Source of the DNA: Utricularia gibba
Lineage: Eukaryota; Streptophyta; Magnoliopsida; Lamiales; Lentibulariaceae
Assembly (NCBI GenBank): GCA_002189035.1
Contig: NEEC01000009.1
Span: forward strand, 744,001 to 808,000
Length of the DNA stretch: 64,000 nt
Direction: 5' to 3'
Numbering within the stretch: the first letter of the stretch is position 1; each line of letters begins with the position of its first letter. The notes under the pieces were generated by a model that was not told where the DNA came from, made no database searches, and saw nothing but the letters and a program-made list of their open reading frames with translations. Shown here piece by piece: positions 1 to 10,545 of the stretch. A program made the position numbers and the translations under genes.

Positions 1-147
1 AACTGCACTAGAAAAGGATCAAACTTTGTGATTGTCCATGCCTATGAGTTTCTGTATAAAGTTCTATTGGACTATCTGTTTTTCCGATTTTTTGTTTGTC
101 GCCAGGAATTTTATATTCTATGGGCATTTCATGTTCATCCTACTGAC

Positions 148-974
148 CTCATAGTCTCTGAAGAAGCTCTCACCATATGATTTAAAGATTTCAGCAACTG
201 AATTTCCCCAGCAGCCTCCTCTATTAGTGTGTCACTGAGACATTCTCCAAAAGCGCAAGGGCTTAATTTTATGTTTATGTCTCACATTCACAAGATGTAA
301 GAGTGATATTTCCAGCTAACCAGTCACAAAATGAGTAACCAAGAGACTCTGACAAAACTTTTCCCACAGTTGTTTTCCCAGATCCCATCATCCCTGTTGT
401 GGATAAAAAAAGAAAAGATATGTATCCAACAAATAAAGAGAAAACTAATATAAAAAAGGAGCCTATGATTGTACTCACCAACAAGATACAGACATCTTCC
501 ATTTAAATATTCTTCAACTTCCTCAGATTTACGCAGTAATTGCATCTAAAATGAATATCAAGTTAGCTACAAGAGATTTCTGGTTCAGAGAATACTTTGC
601 ATATGAGAAAGATGTTGAATGTTTTAATACTTTTATGATCTTTGTTTCATCAGAAAGCGCCGGAGAGCAATCTGGTTTCAAGACTGAAGCTATAAAGAGA
701 AAACCAATGTAACTTTAGTGCCAGAAGCATCTCATGGATTTTTTTCCCATATTTGGTGCTAAAATATAAGTTCACCAGGAGCGCTTTCTGAAGAACATGA
801 TATATGCACCAACGGAGGTTCATATCTCCCCCTTCTTCTGCTAGTATTCAAAAAAACACTTAAACTGTGCTTATGCTGCACATGAAAACTGGAAAACTGC
901 ACAGAAACGCCATGTTTTGTTTCCAAAATCCTCGATGTATGCGGCCAAGTACAGTGGAGATATCCCACATCCAT
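148..974 (-). CDS. SK2: Shikimate kinase, chloroplastic (3' part outside window; frameshifted)
   Basis: Shikimate kinase phosphorylates shikimate to shikimate-3-phosphate with ATP in the plastid pre-chorismate pathway. Five exons are visible on the minus strand: 776-974 (Ser/Arg-rich transit-peptide-like start, ATG at 974), 631-689, 479-545, 321-393 and 148-234. The fourth carries the P-loop GMMGSGKTT followed by a GYSFCDCD shikimate/Mg-binding stretch. The fifth continues DTLIEEAAG and then NSVAEIFKSYGESFFRDYE, but the two halves lie in different frames. One G is missing from the run at 206-209 (four bases, five needed). The rest of the enzyme lies beyond base 1. The gene is divergent from the DRG gene. 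The family call is firm. The symbol SK2 rests on recalled Arabidopsis synteny with DRG. The frameshift could be a sequencing error or true damage. Confidence 0.85.
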
Positions 975-1789
975 ATTAGAAAGCTTCCTTTTCCCCCAGA
1001 AAACTCAAAACTACACGTATAGCAACAATCAAAATGGTGAAGATTAGCTAAAAGGCATCAATAAAAGAAAAACCACTCCATCGAAGGCCAGCTATGACTC
1101 AACTTAAAACAACCCGTAACGAAATTTCAATTGTATCGCAATAAAGACCCAATCTTTCGAGATCACCAGCAAACGGACGAGAACCCAGTTGCAATAAAGG
1201 AAAATTCAACCAAATCTACAGGAAAGGCAGACACCTACCTAACATAAGTCACATTTCCAAAGTGGGATTCTTCAAATCTAAATGAAGCACCATAGTCAGA
1301 ACCCTGACAATGTTCTCTTATCGTAGATGCGTGAGGACATGAACCACTATTGGCTTGGCGAAGCCAAACTCAGACCGGTGGTTGGTAGAATGTGCTTTAC
1401 TCGGTAAAAAGAAAGCGCGAGTTGTGTTAGGTATGCGCCTACCCGCCTTCGATCAGCTCGGTAGTGTAGCTTTCTTCCAGACGGATGGCATCATACCTTG
1501 GTAGGTACCGTGTCCCATAAAATATAGATTTCTGCCCAGACCAACAACGGATCTAGTCATCAATGCATTTCCAGGTTCTCCACCGGTTTACCGGTCCAAA
1601 TCCGTCGGTTTACAAGGCTTTTTAGATGGTTTACCTGTAACGGCCCAATGGGCCTATAATCTGGGTTTCTAAGAAACACAACTTTGTAGGGAGTGCTTCA
1701 AAGTTCCGTCCACGGCTCAGGTGTTCTCCGATTGGAGTCGACGCCGGCGGCAACCGTTTTACAGAGGGTAAACCCTTGATACCATCCAA
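975..1789. promoter_or_regulatory. Shared divergent upstream region, shikimate kinase / DRG
   Basis: About 815 bp separates the two divergent start codons and must hold both 5' UTRs and both promoters. I see no open frame with family signatures here. Short open stretches lack recognisable domains. No clear TATA box was identified for either gene. The stretch 1320-1620 is more GC-rich than other intergenic DNA in the window and has repeated ACCGG motifs, but I could not assign it to a known element. Confidence 0.4.
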
Positions 1790-4038
1790 ATGGCGACGGT
1801 TATGCAGAAAATAAAGGACATCGAAGATGAGGTAATCAACGAGTCGATTGATAGTGTGCGGTATGCCATTCGCTGAAATTAACGGCAGTTTTAGTTTTTT
1901 AGAGTTTCGTCCTTCAGGCATTCGGTTCAGAACAATTGGTAGTGTGCTTGTAAGATTTTGTTTCAGTGTCTTCGGATGCTACTGTTGGGGTTCCCATTTT
2001 CCCCTTCTGTATTGACTGGGGAAGTTTGAAATTGGCGCTTGATTGTTGAAGGGTTCCGCAGTGCTTACTCATACTAAGCTGCTTATTTTTTCTTCAATCT
2101 TGTTTCAGATGGCTAGAACTCAAAAAAACAAAGCAACAGCTCATCATCTGGGCTTGCTGAAGGTATGACGCTTCAATTTGCTGACTTTTGTTTTTTTCAG
2201 AGTGCCATTTCTTTATTTCTTGAAATGCTTTAGGCAAAACTAGCAAAACTACGGAGGGAAATCCTGACACCAGCATCAAAGGGTGGGGGTGGGGCTGGAG
2301 AAGGCTTTGATGTTACCAAGAGTGGTGATGCACGAGTTGGCCTTGTTGGTTTCCCTTCGGTTGGGAAGTCGACTCTCCTTAATAAATTGACAGGAACATT
2401 TTCTGAGGTTTGTTGCCCTCTGCATTTTGCAATCATCTTATTTTTAGTTGGAGACTGCATTATTCTTTTGTATCTTATCACCAACTACTGTGGAATTTTG
2501 GTAACCAGAAATTTTCTTTGCTGTAGGTTGCTTCATATGAATTTACTACCCTGACTTGCATCCCTGGTGTAATCACATATCGAGGGGCTAAAATTCAGGT
2601 ACTTGAAAATGATCATTGTGGATCATCACGCTCCTAGAGCTACGTATGTGCTTCATCATCTCAGGAAATGCAGGGTAGCTTGAATTCTCCGTGTTAATAA
2701 TAAATCCTTAAATTTCTACTGATTCACTTGTGGCATCGTGCATGTTTGTTACAGTTGTTGGATCTTCCCGGTATTATTGAGGGTGCCAAGGACGGGAAGG
2801 GTAGAGGTAGACAGGTACTACGTCTTTCTTTGTGTTTCTTTGAACCTCTGCGCCAGCCGTTTCTATTCATATGTGTTAGTCCTGTGTTTGATACATTTGA
2901 GTGTTGACTGTAATTCTCTTAATTGATACTTCGTATCTGGATCTTTAAACTATAGGTCATCAGTACAGCTCGGACTTGTAACTGCATCTTGATTGTACTG
3001 GATGCAATAAAACCCATCACTCATAAACGGCTCATAGAGAAGGAGCTTGAGGGGTTCGGCATAAGGTAGCTAGCACACTATTTCATGAGTTCGCTATGCT
3101 TGGTCATCTTTTTTGATTGCATGGTTAGAAAACATTCATTTTTTTCCATGTAGATACATGGAAAAAAGTATTTACGGTTCTTTTCCTTGGAGCACAGATT
3201 AAACAAGGAACCCCCAAATTTGACATTCCAGAGAAAAGATAAGGGCGGAATCAATCTGACATCTACCATTAGTAACCCGAGTCTTGATCTTGAAACCGTA
3301 AAGGCAATTTGTGGCGAATACCGGATAGTAAATGCAAATATCAATCTAAGATATGATGCAACTGCAGATGATCTTATAGATGTTATTGAGGGAAGCAGGG
3401 TGTACATGCCATGCATATATGCTGTTAACAAAATTGATCAAATTACACTCGAGGAGCTTGAGATTCTGGATAAACTTCCACATTATTGCCCTGTCAGGTG
3501 ACAATAGATCAGCAGCACTTCATCTTTTTATTATTGGCTTCTACTCTGCCTCTTCATGCTATCTTTTTCTATTTCAGCGCTCATTTAGAATGGAACCTTG
3601 ATGGGCTGCTGGAAAAAATATGGGAATACCTCAATTTAACTCGTATTTACACAAAGCCCAAGGGAATGAATCCAGACTATGAAGATCCTGTAATATTATC
3701 AGCAAAGAAGAGGACCGTGGAGGACTTCTGCACCCAAATTCACAAGGATATGCTTAAGCAATTCAAATAGTAAGTGCCAGAAAACCATCTCCACTTCTAA
3801 GCTTTCTTCAGATTCCTAGGCATGTTTACCCTTGTCCATGTCCCTGCAGCGCATTGGTATGGGGTTCAAGTGTAAAGCACACACCACAGCGTGTTGGAAG
3901 GGTAAGTTTTTCAAACTCTTTCTTCACCTCACTGAACACAATAACCCCTATTTCAACATACGGGCTGTGGCTTTTTTTCATCTGCAGGAGCATGAACTTG
4001 AAGACGAAGATGTTGTGCAAATCATAAAGAAGGTGTAA
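1790..4038 (+). CDS. DRG3: Developmentally regulated GTP-binding protein (DRG1 class)
   Basis: DRG proteins are conserved Obg/HflX-superfamily GTPases that associate with DFRP partners and with ribosomes in the cytosol. Ten exons join in frame to 368 residues: 1790-1831, 2109-2162, 2234-2407, 2527-2598, 2755-2814, 2956-3065, 3198-3497, 3578-3769, 3850-3901 and 3988-4038. The N-terminal helix-turn-helix segment ([15 protein letters not shown]) is followed by the P-loop GFPSVGKST, the DLPG switch, and NKID for base recognition. A C-terminal TGS domain ends in [22 protein letters not shown] and [11 protein letters not shown] place it in the DRG1 class rather than the DRG2 class. It closely resembles Arabidopsis At4g39520, called DRG3 in some nomenclatures. 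All introns are GT-AG and no frame is broken. The first ATG in good context starts the conserved N-terminus. Confidence 0.95.
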
Positions 4039-5126
4039 CCCTTGTAAGAACCAACACGTGCTCCATCACATTGATCATCTAGGATTGTCCTAAGAGACTC
4101 CATTGCCGCAGTGTAACTGTAGAGTATGTGGTTTGGCTCGCTTTTTGATCCCCAGTCAGGTTTCTCAAGGTTCTTGTCTTCATATTTTTCATGCTCCTGT
4201 GAACCTTGTTTTTCTGCACATTATAAGTTAATTCATACCACCCACTACAGGCCCAACTACCAAATGCTCTCCCAGTAAATTAAATCATGGGCTTTACTCA
4301 TTTACGGCCCACAGAAAATATTCGTGGGCCCATATCCCACGTGGTTCGCCTTGCGCGCGCCAGAAGACGTGCCGTGGTGAGATGAAACTTTGCGACGCCA
4401 CCACCACAGATGGCGAAAATAACAACTAATACGCGTATTTAAGTATTTAAACACACGTGATTTGTGAATAATCCAAATTTGGAATACTATGTTTAACAAA
4501 ACACCATTTTTCAAAACATGGTATTTTGCAAAAACATACCTAAAACGCTTAGTAATGCTCGATAGAAGTATCTAATCATTTAAACATTCGTATATTAATA
4601 ATCATTCATACAAAAACATAGGAATATTTTGTAAAATCATAATAAAATACTTTTGAATTAAATATTTCAAAGCTTAACTCTCATGTGAATTTTATTAAAC
4701 AAGTCAAATTTAATAAAAATTACAGGTAAAATTATCTTTTATTACTAATTATTATAAATTATATCAAACGTAATATCATTTGCGTAAAATCTATATATCA
4801 AACAAAAGTTCAACCATAGTGTTTATCGAAATATACATAATTTAAATATATTATTAACTAAATTATAATACCAAATATCCCCTTATAATTATTATATTAA
4901 ATACATGCTCAATATTTTAAATACAAATTTATGAACCAAATAATGCTGCACTTTTGTCGGTTTAAATAGTATTGTCATCTGGAAGACATGGGAGAAATTT
5001 CAGAGCCAGCTTGTGGGGAAACTGGCGACTATACTACAGACCTGATTCTGCGTACACGGTGACTGGATTCATCAGAACGATGCCCTGATCATTCATCCTT
5101 TCTGCGCTGTCCTATTTCAGTGTTCA
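4039..5126. other. Intergenic region, strongly AT-rich
   Basis: This is 3' flanking DNA of two convergent genes, DRG and WRKY. Roughly 4400-4980 is very AT-rich with no domain-bearing frame. A CACGTG core lies in the segment near 4335-4345, but no start codon of a gene lies nearby. Nothing else could be supported. Confidence 0.6.
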
Positions 5127-5971
5127 TCAACAATGGCTGCTGCCTGCTGCTGATGAGAAGTTGGCGTGATGGTCCTCCGGAGAAGGAGCCGTCGGATCGG
5201 AGCCGTGATTGTGGACCCGGTGATAGGTGGTGATGATGTACCGGGGGTCCTCCTTGTCCCTCTCCACCTTCTTCTTCACTCTGCACCCCTTCTCTGCGCA
5301 CCTGTAGTAATGTCTGCATACACGAACAGCAGCAAGGTACATCAGTTCAATGAAAAAAGAAACCCTAAAAGACGCCCTGAGTATTCTCCTGGTTTGATTT
5401 TTCGTTGCTTCTGTGGAGGGTACCTGTGAAAGTTCAAAATGGGTACGAGTTGTACGGTTGGTGACTATTGACTAGCAGACGACTATGGTGCATATCTATG
5501 GACGTGGGCATGTTTGGATCGGAATTCGAGCATCGATCGGCGACGTTTTGGTTTTCCTGTGGCTTTAGTCGGAGCTAAGGAATGAGGAGTTGGTTACCTT
5601 GGATATGGGGTGCTCTTCACCCTCTTCTTCCCGTACTTTCTCCATCTGAATCCATCGTTCATCACCTCGATCTGGGACTCAGTTTTGAACACGAACACGC
5701 GCTCCACTTCGTCTCCCTCTTCATGCAACCTGGATACCCAGAAGATCACGCAACAGCATCCATGTCAATCAGTTCAAGGAAGAAGAAGGATCGGAGGCCC
5801 ATATCTCACATGCCAAACGTGGAGAGCTCAGGGAGGCCGCCTCCGTGGTCGGAGAGGAGATGGTTGGCAACGTGTTGAAGGTACGGCGAGTTCAGATCAG
5901 GGTCTGGGTTGTGGACGCCGTGAAATTGGGGTACGGGGACCGCTATACACCGGAACGTAATGATTCTTCAT
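5127..5971 (-). CDS. WRKY59: WRKY transcription factor, group IIc WRKYGKK type (frameshift near N-terminus)
   Basis: Sequence-specific DNA-binding transcription factor. Exon 2 (5598-5729) encodes DGFRWRKYGKKRVKS. Exon 3 (5127-5313) encodes the zinc finger C-X4-C-X23-H-X-H, and the protein ends 23 residues later. Intron phases agree: exon 1 ends in AT at 5810, exon 2 ends in AG. Exon 1 (5810-5971) opens at ATG 5971 and reads about 15 residues. It then needs a one-base shift in the adjacent C runs (G runs 5928-5931 or 5935-5938 on the plus strand) to enter the frame running into the splice donor. With that shift the protein is about 159 residues, a normal size for the WRKY50/51/59 group. WRKYGKK replaces the common WRKYGQK and is typical of that subgroup; in tested members it is associated with altered W-box preference. 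The symbol WRKY59 is suggested mainly by recalled synteny with VDR and RNR1. Confidence 0.82.
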
Positions 5972-6362
5972 TTCGCCGTCTGGTGACTGGCGAGAAGACG
6001 AGTGAGAGGATTTTTATCAAGCAAAATTCTCTTGACCCGCAGCTTCCCGGCAACTACGCGTCGGAACCAACGGTTCAGATGAAGACACATGGCGCAAACT
6101 GAATGGATACCCCTCAGATTTTCAGTTCTCCAAAAATACCTTCTCACCAATTTCAGGGAAGCTTACTACATGTTTGTAAGAACTGACTGCATGTAAAGAA
6201 ATTAATGAGTGTTTGGTTGGTGTAAATAAGATAAAATGGAGTTTAATTTAATTAGGTTTAAATAAATATGATATAGAATGATTGATTTTTAGATATTATT
6301 TAGTTGATAGAATTAGAATTAATATTAAATAAAAGGGGGAAGTGGGTGAGTGTAAATAAAAC

Positions 6363-6382
6363 TATATATATATATATATATA
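6363..6382. repeat. (TA)10 microsatellite
   Basis: Ten uninterrupted TA units in AT-rich intergenic DNA upstream of the IscA-type gene. It is likely length-polymorphic. No function is inferred. Confidence 0.9.
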
Positions 6383-7163
6383 ATTAAAAAAACTAGATCA
6401 CTAAAATTTATGAAGTAAAATTTTTTATAATTTATAATCCTATATTTATATTCAAGTAATACTATAAGTCAAATACGGTCTTAGGATTTGTATTTAACAA
6501 TGCTTGTGGATCAAGACTTTCAACAACCCTTGTCCCATTATTTTTGATATCAAATGTCACGACTTATATTTCATTTGCATAATATTATTTGCTTTACGTA
6601 TTACATATTCATGGTTTTCTGTTTTATATTTTTTTTTTGAAAAAAAGATTTCGTAGAAAATTTGGAGAATATCTCTATTTAATCATATTATCTATTTTGT
6701 TCATAACTAATATGGAATATCAACATCTATTTTAAATATCTTGAGTATTAACTTCTAAAATAATTTTGTTACCAACATTAGAGATTTATAGTTTGAAAAA
6801 CTTGAAAATCTAGAAGTATTTTTTTATTTTTAAGAAGCTATAGAATATTAGGACATGTTTGACGGAAGTTTTAGATAGTTTTAATATAATTTTATATAAA
6901 ATCACCTTCATTTTAAACCAAACAAATCTAATGACTTTATCTAAAGGTAAGAGATGAAATGATTTTATTTAAAAACGAATATTGATTTTAATTAAATCTT
7001 ACTTTAAAAACCTCATTAGGTATGTTAATTAACCAAGCAAACCCTAGATTGTATTTATTATAAATATTTTGAGGCGCTCCATTTTTGCTTTTGATGGGTC
7101 GGGTCGGGTTTAATGGATCTTTTTTGTGGCCCATAAAACCGGAGCCCGAAGAATCTGAAATCC

Positions 7164-7171
7164 CCACGTGG
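7164..7171. promoter_or_regulatory. G-box CCACGTGG upstream of the IscA-type gene
   Basis: The palindromic CCACGTGG lies about 130 bp upstream of the IscA-type start codon. G-boxes bind bZIP and bHLH (PIF/HY5-type) factors and are common in light-responsive promoters of plastid-protein genes. The match is seen directly. Its use in this gene is inferred from position alone. Confidence 0.45.
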
Positions 7172-7299
7172 CTTACGTTCTCCGGTTATTTTAATATTTA
7201 AAATTTGTTTTTCAACTTGTTTGTGGTTGCTTGTACTTCTCGTCGCCCATTTGCTTGAATTTGAGACGGAAGCTGGTGTTTTTGTAGGCGATTCGATCA

Positions 7300-8396
7300 A
7301 TGGCTGCCTTTTCGCAGATCTTGAATTCTCCAGTCGCTTTTTGTGTTTCGCGAAACTCCTCAATTCAACATCGAGTTTTGCGCCCCTCTTCGCTTTCTCT
7401 GCGATCCCGTTCGTCGTTTACTGGATTCAAGAACTCTTCGTTGCCCCTGGGAGCGGCTTCAGTCGATGGTCTGATGGATTACACATTTGGTTTCTTAGTT
7501 TTGAATTATTTTCTCTGCTTCATTAGGGTACTCATTTATATGCCCAATTTGTTTTTTTTTTTGTTGCTTTCGTTTCATTGATTAGTGTGAAAAGTTTTGG
7601 AATGTTGATTTGGTAGAATATATGATGATCTTGAGTGAAGCTCAGGCTTTCTATGTACTTTTTTTTTGTTAAGTCCAATGACTAAAGGCTATGAGCCTGT
7701 AAAAGATCAGCTTTTTATAGTTTGGTGATGGCTAGGATAACCATATGAGCGAGTCTCTTTCTTGATTCAATTGCTTTTCTTGGTGGTGCTTATGAATTCT
7801 CGACGCACCGTGTCCAATCCCAGGTTTTGTGAGTTATAACATCTTCGTATTTGATCTGTTTCATATTTGGTTGCGTTCTTGAACTAGTAGTAAGTTACTC
7901 ATTTTGACTTCAGTTTTCTGGGTTTGTCAACTTTCAGCACCCCCTTTGGGTAGAGAGGTAGCCCCTGCAATTGCATTGACTGAAAATGCCCTTAAACACT
8001 TGAACAAAATGAGGTCCGAGAGAAGTGATGATATCTATCTGAGAATTGGGGTCAAACAAGGCGGTTGCTCTGGCATGTCTTATATCATGGAATTCGAAAG
8101 CAAAGACAACACTAGACCTGATGACTCGTTAATCGAATACGATGGCTTCGTTATCGGTAAAGCTTCACCATAAAATGCACTAGTTATTCCAGCAAGATCA
8201 CATTTTTGTCACCAGCATCTCACATATTCCATGTGTTTATTCATGGGGTGCAGTTTGTGATCCCAAAAGCTTGCTCTTTCTCTTCGGAATGCAACTTGAC
8301 TACAGCGATGCGCTCATCGGAGGAGGGTTCAACTTCAAGAATCCGAATGCAACTCAGACCTGTGGATGTGGTAAGTCTTTTGCTGCCGAAATGTAG
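7300..8396 (+). CDS. CPISCA: Chloroplast Fe-S cluster assembly scaffold/carrier, IscA/SufA type
   Basis: A-type carrier protein of the plastid SUF system, which binds and passes on Fe-S clusters. Three exons (7300-7468, 7938-8156, 8254-8396) join to 176 residues. The first about 55 residues are Ser/Arg-rich and look like a plastid transit peptide. The HesB/IscA domain follows, with [15 protein letters not shown] containing the first cysteine and the C-terminal [12 protein letters not shown] with the CXC pair. These are the three cysteines required for cluster binding. [17 protein letters not shown] is also family-typical. The protein ends at AAEM, as does Arabidopsis At1g10500. The donor of intron 1 (GTCTGA) is weak, but it is the one that preserves phase. 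The frame is intact. Confidence 0.93.
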
Positions 8397-8731
8397 CCCT
8401 TTGTTTCCTGATTTCAGGAATTCCCTGTATATGCAACGCACTTTCAAGCTGTACAAGAATACTGGTTTCAGAATGTAGAAATGGTGATTTAGATCAAGAA
8501 TTTGCAGATGTTTATAGCTTGCTCTTTGCAGCAAAAACTGTAGTGTTCGAGTGCCCACGGTATTTAAGATAATGTGGGCAGTTGTCGGAGGATGATGTCA
8601 AACCACGTCCCCGCCCACCCAACTCTGGAAATCATCGTGTAAACATTCCAGTTTCGCGTTAAGCCCCACTTCATCTCAGAGTTTTCGTCTCTTACATCCA
8701 AAATTCTTCAAGGAAAAGAAGGGGTAAAGCC
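8397..8731. other. Intergenic, IscA 3' UTR to VDR promoter
   Basis: About 335 bp between two genes in the same orientation. It must hold the IscA-type 3' UTR and the promoter and 5' UTR of VDR. No additional coding signal or clear TATA box was recognised. Confidence 0.5.
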
Positions 8732-10485
8732 ATGTCTTCTGCTGTGAACTACATGATGGCGACTTCGTTTTTTGCGGATCCAAAATTCGCTTGGGTGGAA
8801 GTGGATACCGGTTATCGAGAACGCATCTTCGGTTACAGCCCTTAAGCTGCAGGAAGTCCCCTAGCTACTCGTCACAAAACCGGCGGCTGGTTTGTTGCTG
8901 CACGAAATCTGGGTCTGCTGAGAACGGCGTCGCTGCAGCAGTTGATACTCCGGTGAGGATAGTGGCGGTTGTCGGTGGGGGAAGCGTGAGTCCGCTCAAG
9001 AGTGCGCCTTGGTATGAAGTCATGGTCCATACCGTAAGTAAAGAAGCTCATCTTCTTCCTAATCAATTTCTAGTTTTGAGATATTTTATAGGAGGATCAG
9101 GTGTTCGATGAATTTCCTCTGAAGATTTCCCCGCTTTGCCCAGCTTTTGAACTGGATTCGTGTTTTGAAATCCAGGCAACAAGACTGAAATGGGTTGATG
9201 AAGGGTATGAGATGCTGGTGTTCAAGGACAACTTCTATCAGGACGACAATCAAATTGTGCGCCTTAGAGAGGCCGTCAGCTCTGCTGACATTTTGATGAT
9301 CGTTGCTGTTACGGATCCAGAATCTGCCAAATGGATTCGGGCTAATCATCACAATGTCTCGAATGTGGTAGCTTTTGACTCCTCGCCGATGCTGGAAAAC
9401 AAATTAGGAGGATCCCTTGTCCAAACAACGGCATCCGGTAGTATACTCAGTAAATTGCCATTGCCACAGTCTACGAAGATGAAGGAATCTGAGGAAGTTG
9501 TTCAGTCTCTAAACGACGCTTGGGCCAGACACAACTCCGATGATATACGGTTCTGTTTGTTGGTCATAATAAATGCTTACATCAGACCAGTTCCTGTCTT
9601 GCAGAATCTAAGAGCAAAAGGTTTCTCCACCTTGAGCTGCATGGCCAAAAACTGTGGACGCCAGATCCTGAACTGCCTGTTGGATCCCAAGTGTAGGAAA
9701 GCTCTTCAATGCTTGAACAACTGCAGTCCTGTGGATCAAGTATGCAACTATCGGTGCATAGCTTCGTACGAAAGCCCGCAGCTGGAAGAATTCTCCTTGT
9801 GTGTATTGCAAAAGAACAACTGTCTCGAACTGGATGCACAGATTCCTGATACACCTCGTGTCGCCCAATGAAACATTTCCAAGGCCAGGTTTTGGATCAC
9901 GAAACTGCAGAGGATCTGTTTGTGGGTTGGCTGGGGCGCTTAGACTGGAGCTGGCGTGTTGTCGCCGGGCAGAACCCAGCTTACGATCAGTTTCCATGCC
10001 AATACCAGCTTTTCTACAGGGGGAAAGCAAAGGGATCATTTTGGTATGAGCCTGTTTTCCAGGTGAGAACACTAGAGGGTGATCTGGTGTGGAGACGAAG
10101 AAAGTACCGTGTCAAGAGAGGAAACACCCCAGGAACGTTTCACTTCAGTGTGCTAGATAACGGAGTAGTTTCAAATGAGTTTTGGACCATTGTAGATGTC
10201 TGTGATGATCTCGGCTGGGGCTTATTCCATTACCACGGTGCAGCTCGGGTTGCCGGGCAGTCGTATACAGGTGCTGTTCTCGTCAGCCCTGATGGATCAT
10301 TCCCGGGAGAGGGCCAGATGCAGAGACTGACAGCTGCATTGGATAGAAGCGGCATCAAGAGCTGGGAACTGTTTAATGTTGACAACTCTTGTTGCGCGAA
10401 CCCGCCTTTAGGTCTGCCTGAGGGTTCAGGGCTGCACTGCAAGATCAATGTTGTGGGTACGGAGACTAACTTGGCTCAGATGTAA
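8732..10485 (+). CDS. VDR: Violaxanthin de-epoxidase-related protein, chloroplastic (two single-base frameshifts)
   Basis: VDR is the plastid lipocalin-like relative of violaxanthin de-epoxidase; its own reaction is not established. Two exons are seen (8732-9033 and 9092-10485). The N-terminal part is transit-peptide-like. A middle part contains VHTEDQVFDEFPL and follows VDR, not VDE. Then come a Cys-rich domain (CGRQILNCLLDPKCRKALQC) and the lipocalin-like domain (DLFVGWLGRLDWSWRVVAGQ, then QCQYQLF-type and GQSYTGAVLV segments). The predicted length is about 565 residues. Two homopolymer shifts interrupt the frame: the T run 8768-8773 lacks one T, separating the start ATG from the transit peptide. 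The C run 9864-9866 lacks one C, creating a TGA just after PRV and before HFQGQVLDHETAEDLF. Both neighbouring frames continue with family sequence. The stop lies 60 bp from that of the convergent THG1 gene. Confidence 0.88.
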
Positions 10486-10545
10486 CTTTTCCGGCCATGC
10501 TTTGTGACCCGGAAACTACATTAAACCTTCAAAAACAACCGTCAG

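Larger units (their letters stand above)
5972..7299. other. Intergenic region, AT-rich, between divergent WRKY and IscA genes
   Basis: The region holds the upstream DNA of the WRKY gene (minus) and of the IscA-type gene (plus). The stretch from about 6200 to 7070 is very AT-rich and carries a TA microsatellite. No protein signature was recognised. The last 200 bases become less AT-rich and contain a perfect G-box. Confidence 0.6.

Noticed and set aside
1631-1921. Open frame on the minus strand overlapping the first DRG exon
   Set aside because: It overlaps the DRG start and leader and shows no family signature. It is a shadow frame.
8791-8870. Separate small gene upstream of VDR
   Set aside because: It reads as the VDR transit peptide once one T is added to the 8768-8773 run. 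There is no ATG in that frame.
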